Assembly (NCBI RefSeq): GCF_003946025.1
Contig: NZ_RHNR01000009.1
Location: 1-59,361 of the forward strand
Direction: 5' to 3'
DNA length: 59,361 nucleotides
DNA from: Lacticaseibacillus songhuajiangensis
Lineage (GTDB): Bacteria; Bacillota; Bacilli; Lactobacillales; Lactobacillaceae
The notes below the pieces were generated by a model. It did not search any database and was not told the DNA's origin. It saw nothing but the letters and a program-made list of their open reading frames with translations. Below are positions 41,277 to 51,044 of the stretch, piece by piece. Position 1 is the first letter of the stretch. Every line of letters starts with the position of its first letter. A program made the position numbers and the translations under genes.

Positions 41277-41495
41277 GTGGCAAAAGACGATGTCATTGAA
41301 ATTCAGGGCACCGTGGTGGATAACCTACCCAACGCGATGTTCCAAGTCGAACTTGAAAATGGTGCTAAGGTTTTGGCCCATGTTTCAGGTAAAATTCGGA
41401 TGCATTACATCCGGATTCTGCCAGGTGATCGTGTGACAGTTGAACTGTCACCATACGATTTGACCAAGGGCCGAATCACATACCGTTTCAAGTAG
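41277..41495 (+). CDS. infA: Translation initiation factor IF-1
   Basis: A 72-residue S1/OB-fold protein ([35 protein letters not shown]). GTG start 41277 behind GAGGAGG. No map gene lies between adk and infA, as usual for lactobacilli. Confidence 0.97.
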   Translation: MAKDDVIEIQGTVVDNLPNAMFQVELENGAKVLAHVSGKIRMHYIRILPGDRVTVELSPYDLTKGRITYRFK

Positions 41496-41520
41496 CCAAG
41501 ACAGGAGGCTTAAAACAACA

Positions 41521-41640
41521 ATGAAAGTACGTCCATCAGTTAAGAAAATGTGCGAGCACTGCAAAGTTGTACGCCGCAAGGGTCGCGTTATGATTATTTG
41601 CTCCGCTAACCCAAAGCACAAGCAGCGTCAGGGCTCATAA
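41521..41640 (+). CDS. rpmJ: 50S ribosomal protein L36, zinc-binding type
   Basis: A 39-residue basic protein ([19 protein letters not shown]). Zinc ligands Cys11, Cys14, Cys27 and His33 are present. AGGAGG precedes ATG 41521. Easily missed because of its size; it lies between infA and rpsM as expected. Confidence 0.97.
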   Translation: MKVRPSVKKMCEHCKVVRRKGRVMIICSANPKHKQRQGS

Positions 41641-41667
41641 TTTTAGAATAATAGGAGGTGTCATTAC

Positions 41668-42033
41668 ATGGCTCGTATCGCAGGTGTCGACTTGCCCCGT
41701 AACAAGCAGATCGTAATCGGTCTGACTTATATTTACGGTATTGGTAACACTACTGCTAAGAAGATTCTTGCCGAAGCAGGCGTCGCCGAAGACATTCGTG
41801 TCTCCGACCTCACTCCTGAACAGGAAGACAAGATTCGTGCTGGGGTAGACAACTACCGCGTCGAAGGTGACCTTCGTCGTGAAGTTAACCTCAACATCAA
41901 GCGTCTCATGGAAATTGGCGCTTACCGTGGCATTCGTCACCGTAAGGGTCTTCCAGTTCGCGGTCAGCACACCAAGAACAACGCACGCACTCGCAAAGGT
42001 AAGAAAACTACCATTGCCGGTAAGAAGAAGTAA
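41668..42033 (+). CDS. rpsM: 30S ribosomal protein S13
   Basis: A 121-residue S13 ([35 protein letters not shown]). Basic tail [14 protein letters not shown] reaches the P-site tRNA. AGGAGGTG precedes ATG 41668. Confidence 0.97.
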   Translation: MARIAGVDLPRNKQIVIGLTYIYGIGNTTAKKILAEAGVAEDIRVSDLTPEQEDKIRAGVDNYRVEGDLRREVNLNIKRLMEIGAYRGIRHRKGLPVRGQHTKNNARTRKGKKTTIAGKKK

Positions 42034-42053
42034 GTAAAGGAGGTCTGTATTAG

Positions 42054-42443
42054 ATGGCAACACGTAAGACAACCCGGAAGCGCCGTGTACGCAAACACAT
42101 CGAAAGTGGTGTAGCGCACATCCACTCCACGTTTAACAACACCCTGGTTATGATTACTGATCCCCAGGGTAACGCAGTGGCTTGGTCTTCTGCTGGTGCT
42201 CTTGGTTTCAAGGGTAGCCGTAAGTCCACTCCATTTGCAGCCCAGATGGCCGCTGAAGCAGCAGCCAAGGAAGCTATGGAACACGGTATGAAGTCCGTTG
42301 AAGTAGCCGTTAAGGGCCCAGGTTCAGGCCGTGAAGCTGCCATTCGTGCAATTCAGGCAGCTGGTATCGACGTCACCGCTATTCGCGATGTTACGCCAGT
42401 TCCGCACAACGGTTCTCGTCCTCCAAAGCGGCGTCGGGTGTAG
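42054..42443 (+). CDS. rpsK: 30S ribosomal protein S11
   Basis: A 129-residue S11, lining the mRNA exit. [15 protein letters not shown] and the C-terminal [15 protein letters not shown] are typical. AAAGGAGG precedes ATG 42054. Confidence 0.97.
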   Translation: MATRKTTRKRRVRKHIESGVAHIHSTFNNTLVMITDPQGNAVAWSSAGALGFKGSRKSTPFAAQMAAEAAAKEAMEHGMKSVEVAVKGPGSGREAAIRAIQAAGIDVTAIRDVTPVPHNGSRPPKRRRV

Positions 42444-42518
42444 TTTGCATGCCCGTATGTCTCATTTGGAGATTGGGTAAGCTGACGACACTCTCGTTCT
42501 GAAAGGGGTACACTTTAG

Positions 42519-43457
42519 ATGATCGAATTTGAAAAGCCAAACATTACTAAGGTTGATGAAAACAGCAACTACGGTAAGTTTGTCATCGAGCCACTCGAAC
42601 GCGGGTATGGTACAACGCTCGGCAATTCGTTGCGGCGGATTTTACTTTCATCTTTGCCTGGGGCTGCGGTCTCAAGCATCCAGATTGACGGCGTGCTCCA
42701 CGAGTTCTCCACAATCGATGGGGTGCTCGAGGACGTCACCCAGATCATCCTGAACATCAAAAAGCTTGCTTTGAAGATGCACGGTGATGACGACAAGACA
42801 GCTGAAATCAACATTGAAGGTCCTGCGACCGTTACGGCGGGCGACATCAAGGCCGATGCCGATGTTGAAGTTTTGAACCCTGAGCAGTACATCTGCACGG
42901 TTGCCGAAGGTGCTTCATTGCACATGCGGATGAACGTGAAGACTGGACGTGGTTACGTTCCAGCTGACCAGAACAAGACCGATGACATGCCAATTGGCGT
43001 CATCGCTGTTGACTCGATTTTTACCCCAATTAGTCGGGTTAATTACCAGGTTGAAAGTGCACGTGTGGGTCGCCGTAGTGACTTTGATAAGCTCACTTTG
43101 GATGTTTGGACCAATGGTTCAATCAACCCGCGCGAAGCAATCGCCCTGGCTGCGAAGATTTTGACAGATCACCTGGCAATCTTCGTTAACCTGACCGACG
43201 AAGCTAAGAATACTGAAGTCATGGTCGAGAAGGAAGAGGACCACAAGGAAAAGATGCTCGAGATGACAATCGAAGAGCTCGACCTTTCCGTCCGTTCTTA
43301 CAACTGCTTGAAGCGTGCTGGTATCAACACGGTTCAGGAGCTTACTGACAAGACTGAAGCGGAAATGATGAAGGTGCGCAACTTGGGCCGGAAGTCACTT
43401 GAGGAAGTTAAAAACAAACTCTCTGACTTGGGTCTCAGCTTGCGCCAGGATGACTAA
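42519..43457 (+). CDS. rpoA: RNA polymerase alpha subunit
   Basis: A 312-residue alpha subunit. The N-terminal assembly domain ([19 protein letters not shown]) and C-terminal domain ([28 protein letters not shown]) that contacts UP elements and activators are complete. AAAGGGG precedes ATG 42519. Confidence 0.97.
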   Translation: MIEFEKPNITKVDENSNYGKFVIEPLERGYGTTLGNSLRRILLSSLPGAAVSSIQIDGVLHEFSTIDGVLEDVTQIILNIKKLALKMHGDDDKTAEINIEGPATVTAGDIKADADVEVLNPEQYICTVAEGASLHMRMNVKTGRGYVPADQNKTDDMPIGVIAVDSIFTPISRVNYQVESARVGRRSDFDKLTLDVWTNGSINPREAIALAAKILTDHLAIFVNLTDEAKNTEVMVEKEEDHKEKMLEMTIEELDLSVRSYNCLKRAGINTVQELTDKTEAEMMKVRNLGRKSLEEVKNKLSDLGLSLRQDD

Positions 43458-43479
43458 TTCGTAAAGGAGGCCAAAATTC

Positions 43480-43860
43480 ATGAGTTACCGGAAATTGGGA
43501 CGTACCAGTTCCCAGCGTAAGGCACTTCTCCGTGACCTTACTACTGACCTGATTATCAACGAACGTATCATCACAACCGAAGCACGCGCTAAGGAAGTGC
43601 GTTCTACGACCGAAAAGATGATCACTCTCGGCAAGCGCGGCGATTTGCACGCTCGTCGTCAGGCAGCAGCATTTGTACGTCGCGAAGTCGCTGACGTAAT
43701 TGAAAAGGATGACACGGTTGTTGTACAGTCTGCTTTGCAGAAGCTGTTCAGCGACGTAGCTCCTCGTTACGCAGAACGTAACGGTGGTTACACTCGTATC
43801 CTTAAGACGAGCCCACGCCGTGGTGACGGCGCACCGATGGTTATCATCGAACTCGTTTAA
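43480..43860 (+). CDS. rplQ: 50S ribosomal protein L17
   Basis: A 126-residue L17 ([20 protein letters not shown]). Last gene of the alpha operon; AAAGGAGG precedes ATG 43480. A strongly structured RNA region begins within ten bases of its stop. Confidence 0.97.
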   Translation: MSYRKLGRTSSQRKALLRDLTTDLIINERIITTEARAKEVRSTTEKMITLGKRGDLHARRQAAAFVRREVADVIEKDDTVVVQSALQKLFSDVAPRYAERNGGYTRILKTSPRRGDGAPMVIIELV

Positions 43861-43865
43861 TCAAT

Positions 43866-43938
43866 TCCGGCGGGTGCGCGCACACGTACCCGCCTAGTTG
43901 GTGGAGGTGCGATTCCTCCGGCCGGATTCCCCCCGGTC
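43866..43938 (+). ncRNA. Candidate L17 downstream element (L17DE) in the rplQ 3' region
   Basis: Three adjacent hairpins begin 8 bases after rplQ. (1) GGCGGGTGCG (43869-43878)/CGTACCCGCC (43885-43894). (2) GGAGG (43903-43907)/CCTCC (43915-43919) closing the loop TGCGATT. (3) GGCCGG (43920-43925)/CCGGTC (43933-43938). TCCGGC (43866-43871) can alternatively pair with GCCGGA (43921-43926) to close a multibranch fold. The L17 downstream element of Weinberg and co-workers is found right after L17 genes in lactic acid bacteria and Listeria, which matches. Assignment rests on position and folding, not on a model search. Confidence 0.65.
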
Positions 43939-43971
43939 TAACAAGCGGGTGCGTAAGCAATTGCGAACCCA

Positions 43972-44155
43972 CAAAGTAAAACCGAACTGACCCTAGTGGC
44001 CGGTTCACTTTGATCATTTGATCGATGGAGCGTTACGATGATGGCTGCTCGTTCTTCCCTGGAGAGTAGGGCGTTTCGACGCCGGGAATATCCCATTCCT
44101 CTTAGTCTAGCTTGCGAGTGCTGAGGCAACTCGGCCCTCCATCTCAAATGATTTT
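43972..44155 (+). ncRNA. Long-stem structured RNA following the L17 element
   Basis: Hairpin A: CAAAGT plus AACCG (43972-43984) with CGGTT plus ACTTTG (44001-44012). Element B: ATCATTTGA plus GATGGAG (44013-44030, TC bulge) pairs with CTCCATC plus TCAAATGAT (44137-44152), 16 bp closing about 106 bases. Inside are GGCGT-TTCG-ACGCC (44070-44083, a stable UUCG-type loop) within TTCCC/GGGAA (44055-44059/44084-44088), and CGAGT/ACTCG (44115-44119/44129-44133). No credible protein is encoded on either strand. It may be part of the L17 element or an independent RNA; a terminator lies 12 bases after it. Confidence 0.6.
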
Positions 44156-44163
44156 ACATAATG

Positions 44164-44189
44164 GCGTCCTGCATAGCGGGACGCTTTTT
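44164..44189 (+). terminator. Terminator after the rplQ-downstream RNA
   Basis: GCGTCC (44164-44169) pairs with GGACGC (44179-44184), followed by five T. It marks the end of the alpha-operon transcript or of a separate RNA. The 44190-44362 stretch before ecfA1 shows no promoter I trust. Confidence 0.75.
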
Positions 44190-44362
44190 GTGTGCGTGTA
44201 AGCAGATTGTAGGTAATGAATACGCGCACGCAAATAGCCCAGTTGCCAGTGGCGAAGAAGCAGCGGTGACAAACCTTTGGTAATGACTGCCTCCGCAGGC
44301 GGTGGTACGGCGCACAGTATGCTAAAATGTTGACATGTATTATTTGTAAGGAGGACGACACG

Positions 44363-45199
44363 GTGGCAGGGATTATTGATGTGCAGGACCTTAAATTTAC
44401 TTACTCGGGGCAGCAGCGGCCGGCGCTGGATGGCGTGAGCCTCTCCATTCCTGCAGGTAAGTGGGTTGCTGTCGTGGGCCATAATGGTAGCGGCAAGAGC
44501 ACACTCGCCAAGAATATTTTGGGACTACTTGAACCGGAGTCCGGCAGTGTCGAGGTGGCCGGTATGCGGCTCACCGCTGATTCAGTCTGGGATATTCGCG
44601 CCGAGGTAGGCATCGTGTTTCAGAACCCTGATAATCAGTTCGTGGGAGCAACCGTGGCGGATGACGTAGCGTTTGGTCTCGAGAACCGGGCCGTGCCCCG
44701 TCCGGAAATGCTGCAGCGAGTTGATGGGGCGCTTGCCGCAGTCGGCATGACCGCCTTCAAAAATCGCGAGCCGGCACACCTGTCTGGCGGTCAGAAGCAA
44801 CGCGTTGCGATTGCGGGCGTGGTTGCACAACGCCCTCAGATTCTGATTCTGGATGAAGCAACGTCGATGCTTGATCCAGCTGGGCGGCGGGATGTCATGA
44901 GTCTAATTCATAATCTGAAGACGCAACTTAACTTAACCGTGTTGTCCATCACGCATGACTTGGAAGAGGCGGCGAGTGCTGATCAGATTATTGTGCTGGA
45001 TAATGGCAAGATTGTGCGTAGTGGGACCCCAGAAACAATTTTTGCGCACGGCAGTCAGGTGGCGGAATGGGGACTGGATGTCCCTTACTCTGAAGACCTC
45101 AAGGAGCGCCTCGCCGCGGCGGGGCTCCAGATGCCGCTGACGTATACTGATGAAGAAAGGTTGGCTGATTACCTGTGGACATTAAATTCGACCAAGTAG
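44363..45199 (+). CDS. ecfA1: ECF transporter ATPase EcfA1
   Basis: A 278-residue ATPase of the shared energy-coupling module that powers vitamin S components. Walker [10 protein letters not shown] at 39-47, Q-loop [11 protein letters not shown], signature LSGGQKQR and Walker [14 protein letters not shown] are all present. GTG 44363 follows AAGGAGG (44349-44355); an ATG at 44327 lies upstream of that site. It overlaps ecfA2 by 25 bases. Confidence 0.95.
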   Translation: MAGIIDVQDLKFTYSGQQRPALDGVSLSIPAGKWVAVVGHNGSGKSTLAKNILGLLEPESGSVEVAGMRLTADSVWDIRAEVGIVFQNPDNQFVGATVADDVAFGLENRAVPRPEMLQRVDGALAAVGMTAFKNREPAHLSGGQKQRVAIAGVVAQRPQILILDEATSMLDPAGRRDVMSLIHNLKTQLNLTVLSITHDLEEAASADQIIVLDNGKIVRSGTPETIFAHGSQVAEWGLDVPYSEDLKERLAAAGLQMPLTYTDEERLADYLWTLNSTK

Positions 45200-46038
45200 G
45201 GTACACCTACCAGGCGGGGACCCCGCTGGCGGCTGTTGGCCTGCAGGACGTCTCGTTCACCATTCATGGTGGTGACTACACGGCCATCATCGGCCAGACC
45301 GGCTCGGGGAAGTCGACACTCCTGCAACACCTGAATGCCCTCCTTAAGCCCAGCACGGGCACTGTAACGGTCGGGGACCGGGTAATCACCAGCAAGACCT
45401 CAAACAAGAACCTGCGGCCGCTACGGCAGAAGGTGGGCATGGTGTTCCAGTTCGCCGAGAGTCAATTATTTGAATCCACGGTGGAACGCGACGTCGCTTT
45501 TGGCCCGCAAAATTTTGGCGTGTCCCAAGACGAAGCCTTCGCACTGGCTGCACAGAGTGTCGAGCGGGTGGGGTTACCCGCCGACGTGCTACAGAAGTCG
45601 CCTTTTGATCTGTCTGGTGGGCAGATGCGGCGGGTGGCCATTGCGGGCGTGCTGGCAATGCAGCCGGAGGTGCTCGTACTTGATGAACCCACTGCAGGAC
45701 TTGATCCCCGCGGCCGCCGGGAGATGATGACCCTTTTTGCCCGCTTGCACGCCGAGGGGAAGACGGTGGTGCTGGTAACGCACCAGATGGATGACGTGGC
45801 CGATTACGCGGATAAGGTCCTCGTCATGGATGAGGGCAAGCTGGTCGCGAACACGACCCCCGCGGGATTGTTCCAGAATCCTGATTGGCTGCTAGCTCAC
45901 CACTTAGGTTTGCCGAAAACGACGAATTTTGCGCGTAGCCTGCAGAACCGCGGGTTTCAGTTCGACCGCTTGCCGATTAGAGAAGACGAGCTGGTCGCCA
46001 TCCTGAAGCAGCAGTTAGGGGGGCAGCAGCATGAGTAA
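45175..46038 (+). CDS. ecfA2: ECF transporter ATPase EcfA2
   Basis: A 287-residue ATPase. Walker [10 protein letters not shown] at 40-48, [12 protein letters not shown]-loop typical of EcfA2, signature LSGGQMRR, Walker [14 protein letters not shown]. The C-terminal region with LPIRED is a family feature. GTG start lies inside ecfA1; the 3' end overlaps ecfT by 8 bases, so all three module subunits are translationally linked. Confidence 0.95.
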   Translation: MDIKFDQVGYTYQAGTPLAAVGLQDVSFTIHGGDYTAIIGQTGSGKSTLLQHLNALLKPSTGTVTVGDRVITSKTSNKNLRPLRQKVGMVFQFAESQLFESTVERDVAFGPQNFGVSQDEAFALAAQSVERVGLPADVLQKSPFDLSGGQMRRVAIAGVLAMQPEVLVLDEPTAGLDPRGRREMMTLFARLHAEGKTVVLVTHQMDDVADYADKVLVMDEGKLVANTTPAGLFQNPDWLLAHHLGLPKTTNFARSLQNRGFQFDRLPIREDELVAILKQQLGGQQHE

Positions 46039-46825
46039 AATGATTCTTGGTCGCTACATTCCCGGCGATTCGTTTATTCACCGCCTAGACCCACGCACGA
46101 AGCTGCTGGCGACCTTCTACTACATCGCCATCGTGTTCCTGGCGAACAACTGGGTCAGCTACCTGTTTCTGGCTCTGGCGACGCTCGCCATCATTCCCCT
46201 TGCACGGGTTAGCTTCCGCTTCTTCCTGCGCGGGCTACTGCCTGTTCTCTTCCTGATTGTGTTCACGGTGCTGATTCAGATTTTCTTCACCACTGGAGGT
46301 CAGGTTTATTGGCACTGGGGTTGGTTCACCTTAAGTAGCGCGGGGCTGATTAACGCCGCGTACATCTTCATCCGTCTGGTGCTTATCATCTTCATGTCCA
46401 CACTGCTGACGCTCACGACGCCTTCCTTGTCGCTGGCAGACGCGGTAGAATCGCTGCTTAAGCCATTAGCGGCAATCAAGTTTCCCGTCACCGAGGTGGC
46501 CCTGATGCTCAGCATTGCGCTGCGTTTTGTGCCCACGCTGATGGACCAGACGAGCAAAACGATGAACGCTCAGCGGGCACGCGGGGTGGACTTTGGGTCA
46601 GGTGGCCTGGTTAAGCAGGTGAAGTCCATTGTGCCCCTGTTCATTCCCTTGTTTGTGTCAGCGTTCGCGATGGCGGACGACCTCGCCACGGCGATGGAAG
46701 CACGCGGGTACAAGGACGGCTACGGCCGGACGCGTTACCGGGTGCTGCATTATGGGCGCGGTGACTTGCTGACGCTGGTGGTCATGGCTGTACTGACGCT
46801 CGGCCTCGTATTGCTTAGGAAATAA
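46031..46825 (+). CDS. ecfT: ECF transporter transmembrane subunit EcfT
   Basis: A 264-residue membrane protein, the scaffold joining the two ATPases to exchangeable S components. The two Ala-Arg-Gly coupling motifs are in [11 protein letters not shown] and [11 protein letters not shown]. About six predicted hydrophobic segments. No S component gene lies beside it, as expected for a group II (shared) module. Confidence 0.95.
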   Translation: MSKMILGRYIPGDSFIHRLDPRTKLLATFYYIAIVFLANNWVSYLFLALATLAIIPLARVSFRFFLRGLLPVLFLIVFTVLIQIFFTTGGQVYWHWGWFTLSSAGLINAAYIFIRLVLIIFMSTLLTLTTPSLSLADAVESLLKPLAAIKFPVTEVALMLSIALRFVPTLMDQTSKTMNAQRARGVDFGSGGLVKQVKSIVPLFIPLFVSAFAMADDLATAMEARGYKDGYGRTRYRVLHYGRGDLLTLVVMAVLTLGLVLLRK

Positions 46826-46838
46826 TGGAGGACAGATT

Positions 46839-47579
46839 TTGACGCACTACAAGTTAACGCTTGCCTATGACGGCACCCGCTTTGCGGGTTACCAAGTACA
46901 ACCAGAGCAGCGCACCGTGCAGGGTGTGTTGCAAAAGGCGCTCAGCAAAATGGCCAAGGCCCCCGTTCACGTCGATGGGTCCGGCCGCACGGATTCCGGT
47001 GTGCACGCATTAGGGCAGGTCATCTCCTTTGATTTCCCGGGAAATATTCCCGAACCGAACATGGTGATGGGGCTGAACAGCATGATGCCGCTCGACATTT
47101 TGATTAAGCAGGCCGAGATTGTGGATGCAGACTTCCACGCCCGTTACTCGGCGAAGGGCAAACGGTACCTGTACAAGGTCGCACTTGGCAAGTACACCGA
47201 CCCGTTTAAGCGGCTGTACACCGGTCATTATCCCTACAGAATTGACCCGAAACGCATTAGTATTGCCCTCCAGGACCTGATTGGCACGCATGATTTCACC
47301 AGCTTTGCTGCAAGTGGCGGGGTGATTAAAGACAAGGTGCGCACCATTTATGACGCAACCTGCGTTTACGATCAAGCCAGCAACGAACTCATCATGGAGT
47401 TCTACGGCAACGGTTTTCTTTACAACATGGTGCGGATTCTTGTGGCAACCGCGCTGGAGATTGGCAACGGCCGTCGCGACCTGCATGACTTTAAGCGCCT
47501 GATTGAGGTGCGTGATCGCCAGCAGGCCCGCGGTACTGCGCCCGCTTCTGGCTTGTACTTGAAGGAAGTTTATTACTAG
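46839..47579 (+). CDS. truA: tRNA pseudouridine(38-40) synthase TruA
   Basis: A 246-residue enzyme that isomerises uridines at tRNA positions 38-40. Catalytic Asp52 lies in [14 protein letters not shown] start 46839 behind GGAGGACAG. In many lactobacilli rplM-rpsI follow directly; here about 3.3 kb of other genes intervene. Confidence 0.95.
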   Translation: MTHYKLTLAYDGTRFAGYQVQPEQRTVQGVLQKALSKMAKAPVHVDGSGRTDSGVHALGQVISFDFPGNIPEPNMVMGLNSMMPLDILIKQAEIVDADFHARYSAKGKRYLYKVALGKYTDPFKRLYTGHYPYRIDPKRISIALQDLIGTHDFTSFAASGGVIKDKVRTIYDATCVYDQASNELIMEFYGNGFLYNMVRILVATALEIGNGRRDLHDFKRLIEVRDRQQARGTAPASGLYLKEVYY

Positions 47580-47596
47580 AACTCAGTGCGTCATGT

Positions 47597-47642
47597 AAAA
47601 AGACACCGGTTCAGCAAACATTTTACTGAACTGGTGTCTTTT
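47597..47642. terminator. Bidirectional terminator after truA
   Basis: AAAAGACACCGGTTCAG (47597 on) pairs with CTGAACTGGTGTCTTTT (to 47642), one wobble pair. It serves truA on the plus strand and the small gene on the minus strand. Confidence 0.88.
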
Positions 47643-47643
47643 A

Positions 47644-47805
47644 CTATTTGCGATACGCCCCGACGAGCCCGAGTACGGCGTCAACCAGCATGATGATGGC
47701 CATGAGGTACATTGCAATCATCATCTGGCCTTTCGCGACCAAGTATAACAGCACCAAATTGGCGAGTACCATGACCCAACAGAATCCTTTGGACATCCTA
47801 AGCAT
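47644..47805 (-). CDS. Small two-span membrane protein, unknown function
   Basis: A 53-residue peptide (MLRMSKGFCWVMVLANLVLL) with two predicted membrane helices and a basic tail GAYRK. On the minus strand GGAGGTGG lies 8 bases before ATG 47805, and a candidate promoter, TTGTTT-17-TGCTAA (complement of 47828-47856), precedes it. A longer frame to 47931 lacks a ribosome site. I do not recognise a function. It is divergent from the multicopper oxidase and shares its upstream region. Confidence 0.6.
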   Translation of the reverse strand: MLRMSKGFCWVMVLANLVLLYLVAKGQMMIAMYLMAIIMLVDAVLGLVGAYRK

Positions 47806-47935
47806 TATTACCACCTCCGCTGGCAGTTTAGCACGTGCTTGTGAAGTCGTAAACAATAACTGAAGTGACTGGGGATAAGGTGTAGAATTGAAGTGAATTG
47901 AGGTTACAACTTGTACATGCTGAGGAGGCAATCTG

Positions 47936-49471
47936 ATGATAGAAAAGGTTTATACTGACTATTTCTTTGACGAACCCGCTTATGATTACCATGACGCGGG
48001 CTACGTGCCACTAGAGGTGGCAGACGCGCCGGAGAAGCCACTGGCCGTGCCGCCACTACTGGAACCCGATAAGATTGACGGGGATGATATTTACTACACC
48101 GTGACCGCGGAGGCGGGCGAGACCCAACTACTCCCGGGTGCGAAGACCAAAACTTGGGGCTATAACGGGACACTACTGAGCCCGACAATTCGTTTTGAAA
48201 ACGGCAAGCATTACCATGTGACCTTGCGCAATGAGTTACCAGAACTGACGACTTTCCACTGGCACGGGTTGAACGTGAGTGGCCCCTACGTTGATGGGGG
48301 CTGCCACGCCCCCGTTTACCCAGGCGAAGAGAAGCAAATTGAGTTTACGCTGAACCAGCCAGCCGCGATGTGCTGGCTGCACGCGCATCCGTGCCCATCC
48401 ACTGCTGAACAGGTTTGGCACGGACTTGCCGGCATCGTCTACGTCACCGACAAGCATGAGCAGACACTCGTGGTTCCCCATGAGTACGGCGTTGATGACA
48501 TTCCGCTGGTACTGCAGGACCGCCGCTTCCACGAGAATAACCAGTGGGACTACCGTGCGGACTACGATCCAGACGGGGTGGCCGGGCCAACCGCCATGCT
48601 CAATGGGACTGTACGCCCGTATTTTGACGTCACGACGACGAAACTGCGCTTGCGGATGCTCGATGGGGCCAACCGCCGCGAGTGGCGTCTGCACCTGAGT
48701 GGCGACCGGCCGTTCACGCAGATTGCCAGTGACGGTTCCTACCTGCCCGAACCTGTACAGTTGACGAAGGTGATGATGACCTGCGCCGAGCGGGTCCAGA
48801 TTGTGATTGATTTCGCAGACTGCAAACCTGGCGACACGGTTACCCTCTACACGGATGACGCGCCGCTGATGACTTTCCGTATCCATGAATTCGCTAAGCA
48901 AAATGCGGAACTACCCGCACACCTTTTGGATATTCAGGCACCTACCGTAAATCCGCAGACACCAGTACGCCGCATCGTCATGTCGGGGATGGACGAAACG
49001 GTCGCGATTGATGGTAAGAAGTTCCAGATGGACCGGATTGATGCGCAGCAGCCAATTGGTCAGGCCCAATACTGGGACATTGTGAACACCAACGACAAGC
49101 CAGGGATGGTGCACCCCTTCCACTGCCACGGGACCCAGTTCCTGGTGGTCAGTCGTAATGGCAAAGCCCCATATCCCAATGAGCATGGCTACAAGGACAC
49201 TATGGGCGTGAACCCTGGCGAGACTGTGCGGCTGCTCGTGCGTTTTGACCTGCCTGGTGTGTACATGTACCACTGCCACATCATCGAGCACGAAGACGGC
49301 GGGATGATGGCCCAGATTGAGACCTACGACCCAAGTAAGCCGCGTCCGCACTATGAGCTGATGACGATGGATAAACTGATGCAGGCCTTATCTGAAGAGC
49401 GCGGGGTCCCAATGGATCAGCTCTGGATGGGCGGCATGGCGTCTTATGAAGCCATGGGGATGAAGATGTAA
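47936..49471 (+). CDS. Multicopper oxidase (laccase-like, CotA/SufI type)
   Basis: A 511-residue three-domain cupredoxin protein. All four copper-binding blocks are present: HWHG (108-111), HAH (149-151), HPFHCHG (393-399) and HCHIIEHEDGGMM (446-458), with Cys447 and an axial Met for the type 1 copper. There is no signal peptide, so it should be cytoplasmic unless folded and exported by an unusual route. The C terminus is Met-rich (WMGGMASYEAMGMKM). Related lactobacillar laccase-type proteins oxidise phenols and some biogenic amines; substrate here is unknown. GAGGAGG precedes ATG 47936. The MFS gene follows after 11 bases. Confidence 0.9.
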   Translation: MIEKVYTDYFFDEPAYDYHDAGYVPLEVADAPEKPLAVPPLLEPDKIDGDDIYYTVTAEAGETQLLPGAKTKTWGYNGTLLSPTIRFENGKHYHVTLRNELPELTTFHWHGLNVSGPYVDGGCHAPVYPGEEKQIEFTLNQPAAMCWLHAHPCPSTAEQVWHGLAGIVYVTDKHEQTLVVPHEYGVDDIPLVLQDRRFHENNQWDYRADYDPDGVAGPTAMLNGTVRPYFDVTTTKLRLRMLDGANRREWRLHLSGDRPFTQIASDGSYLPEPVQLTKVMMTCAERVQIVIDFADCKPGDTVTLYTDDAPLMTFRIHEFAKQNAELPAHLLDIQAPTVNPQTPVRRIVMSGMDETVAIDGKKFQMDRIDAQQPIGQAQYWDIVNTNDKPGMVHPFHCHGTQFLVVSRNGKAPYPNEHGYKDTMGVNPGETVRLLVRFDLPGVYMYHCHIIEHEDGGMMAQIETYDPSKPRPHYELMTMDKLMQALSEERGVPMDQLWMGGMASYEAMGMKM

Positions 49472-49482
49472 GGGGGCTTTTG

Positions 49483-50856
49483 GTGACTACGCAATTGGAA
49501 GGCAAAAGGCGAACTGCCTTCGTCGCCACGCTCCTGACGGGAACGTTCTCGATGTCGATTTCCCAGTCGGCTCTCAGCACCGCCTATCCCAGTTTCATGC
49601 GGGCCTTCAATGTGTCCGCAGACACGGTGGCGTGGCTGACAACCGGCTTTATGTTGATGATGACCCTGATGATTCCGGTGAGTCCCTGGTTGCTGAGCAA
49701 CGTGCCGTTTAAGCGCTTGTTTCAGGCCGTCGAACTGATTTTCGCGGTTGGTACGGCCTTGTGTGTGTGGGCGCCGAGCTTTCCGGTGCTGCTCGCGGGG
49801 CGACTGCTGGAGGCCATTGGAGTGGGAGTAATCTTCCCCAGTTTCCAGACGGTGCTCCTCACGATTACGCCGCAAAAGGCACGCGGAAGCGTCATGGGGA
49901 CTGCAGGTCTGGTTATGGGTTCAGCGCTCGCCGTTGGTCCCATAATCTCCGGGGTGCTCCTCACCTGGTTTAGCTGGCAGGCACTGTTCGTGTTCTTCCT
50001 GATTGTGGCGCTGGGCGTGCTGCTGGTCAGCACCGGCACCATCAGCTCGGTAATGCCACTGGCCCCGCGCGGGCTGGACTGGCTATCTGTTCTGCTGAGT
50101 GCGGGTTTACCACTGACACTGCTGGCGCTGAGCATGCTGACAAAAGGCCGGGAGCGTCTCGGCGGCTTAGTGCTGCTACTGGTCGGAGTGCTGCTGATTG
50201 CAGCCTTCACCTGGCGGCAATTGCATTTGGACAAGCCGATGCTGGAGCTGCGCGTTTTGCGGACGGGGATGTTCACCAAGGCGGTGTTGCTGACGGGAAT
50301 CTCCTACGTGGCGCTGATTGTCACGACCATACTCATGCCGCTGTACTTTCAAACGGTACTGAAGGTCTCGCCACTGGTTTCCGGGCTGAGCCTGGTACCT
50401 GCCGCGGTGTTACTCAGTTTTCTCAACCCGCTCAGTGGACGGATGCTCGATAGTTTCGGGCCGCGGCGCGTGGCAGCTATCGGCATGGGACTGATCATTA
50501 TCGGCTTCGGCTTACTGGCTTCACTAAGCGGCCGGATGTCGCTGCTGCTGGCGATTGTGCTGGCGGCGTGCTGTGAGGCGGGGAACGCCTTCGTCATGAT
50601 GCCGTCCGTGACGGCAGGGGCGAACGCACTCCCGGCAAAATTAGTGCCGGATGGCACCGCGGTAACGACAACTGCCCGCCAGTTGTTTGGCTCCGCGGGG
50701 GTGCTGCTGGCCACCGTCTTATTGGCAAGTTTGCAGTTGCAGATGAGCAGTCAAACTCTTGGCTTTGCCCTGACTTTTGCACTGTTTGCCCTCATCGGCA
50801 TTTGTGGCCTGCTGCTGGCACTTAGCTTACCGAAGAAATTGCAAACTCGGGACTAG
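49483..50856 (+). CDS. MFS drug:proton antiporter, DHA2-like family
   Basis: A 457-residue membrane protein with about 14 hydrophobic segments. The motif-C-like GSALAVGPIISGVLL in span 5 marks an antiporter, and LAGRLLEAIGVGVIFPSFQ is typical of EmrB/QacA relatives. GTG 49483 follows AAGGGGG at good spacing; a TTG three bases earlier is possible. Being 11 bases behind the multicopper oxidase, it is probably cotranscribed with it and may export the oxidase substrate or product, or a drug. Confidence 0.85.
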   Translation: MTTQLEGKRRTAFVATLLTGTFSMSISQSALSTAYPSFMRAFNVSADTVAWLTTGFMLMMTLMIPVSPWLLSNVPFKRLFQAVELIFAVGTALCVWAPSFPVLLAGRLLEAIGVGVIFPSFQTVLLTITPQKARGSVMGTAGLVMGSALAVGPIISGVLLTWFSWQALFVFFLIVALGVLLVSTGTISSVMPLAPRGLDWLSVLLSAGLPLTLLALSMLTKGRERLGGLVLLLVGVLLIAAFTWRQLHLDKPMLELRVLRTGMFTKAVLLTGISYVALIVTTILMPLYFQTVLKVSPLVSGLSLVPAAVLLSFLNPLSGRMLDSFGPRRVAAIGMGLIIIGFGLLASLSGRMSLLLAIVLAACCEAGNAFVMMPSVTAGANALPAKLVPDGTAVTTTARQLFGSAGVLLATVLLASLQLQMSSQTLGFALTFALFALIGICGLLLALSLPKKLQTRD

Positions 50857-51002
50857 GCAAGCGCGGTGTTTTCATGTAAACTAAGCTCCGCTGGGAGCGC
50901 GAAGAAGCGACCGACACGGTGAGGATTAGCACACTGCGCCGGCCACTTTTGTGAGTAAAGCGTATTCTTCATGAATAAATGCCCGCGACCCGCCCGGAGC
51001 CG
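50857..51002. other. Intergenic region between the MFS gene and the rplM promoter
   Basis: Non-coding. A short hairpin, GCTCC (50885-50889)/GGAGC (50894-50898), is visible, but no T tract and no clear terminator for the MFS gene. GC-rich segments (ACACTGCGCCGGCC) could pair locally; nothing assignable. Confidence 0.5.
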
Positions 51003-51031
51003 TTGACGTGGGCGAACAATTTTGCTATTCT
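51003..51031 (+). promoter_or_regulatory. Promoter of rplM-rpsI
   Basis: TTGACG (51003-51008), 17-base spacer, TATTCT (51026-51031). Start expected near 51038, a few bases before the leader hairpin. Confidence 0.78.
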
Positions 51032-51044
51032 TATAGCTGGTATT

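Noticed and set aside
43903..43926. tRNA-like T arm (GGAGG-TGCGATT-CCTCC) after rplQ
   Set aside because: No D arm or anticodon arm can be fitted in the 61 bases between the possible acceptor strands; a tRNA is excluded.
44061..44100. Possible tetrahydrofolate or FMN/cobalamin riboswitch pieces (GGAGAGTAG; GGTGCGATTCC)
   Set aside because: Only short stretches agree; the remaining conserved blocks (for example the B12 box or the FMN CCGGCGGT block) are missing.
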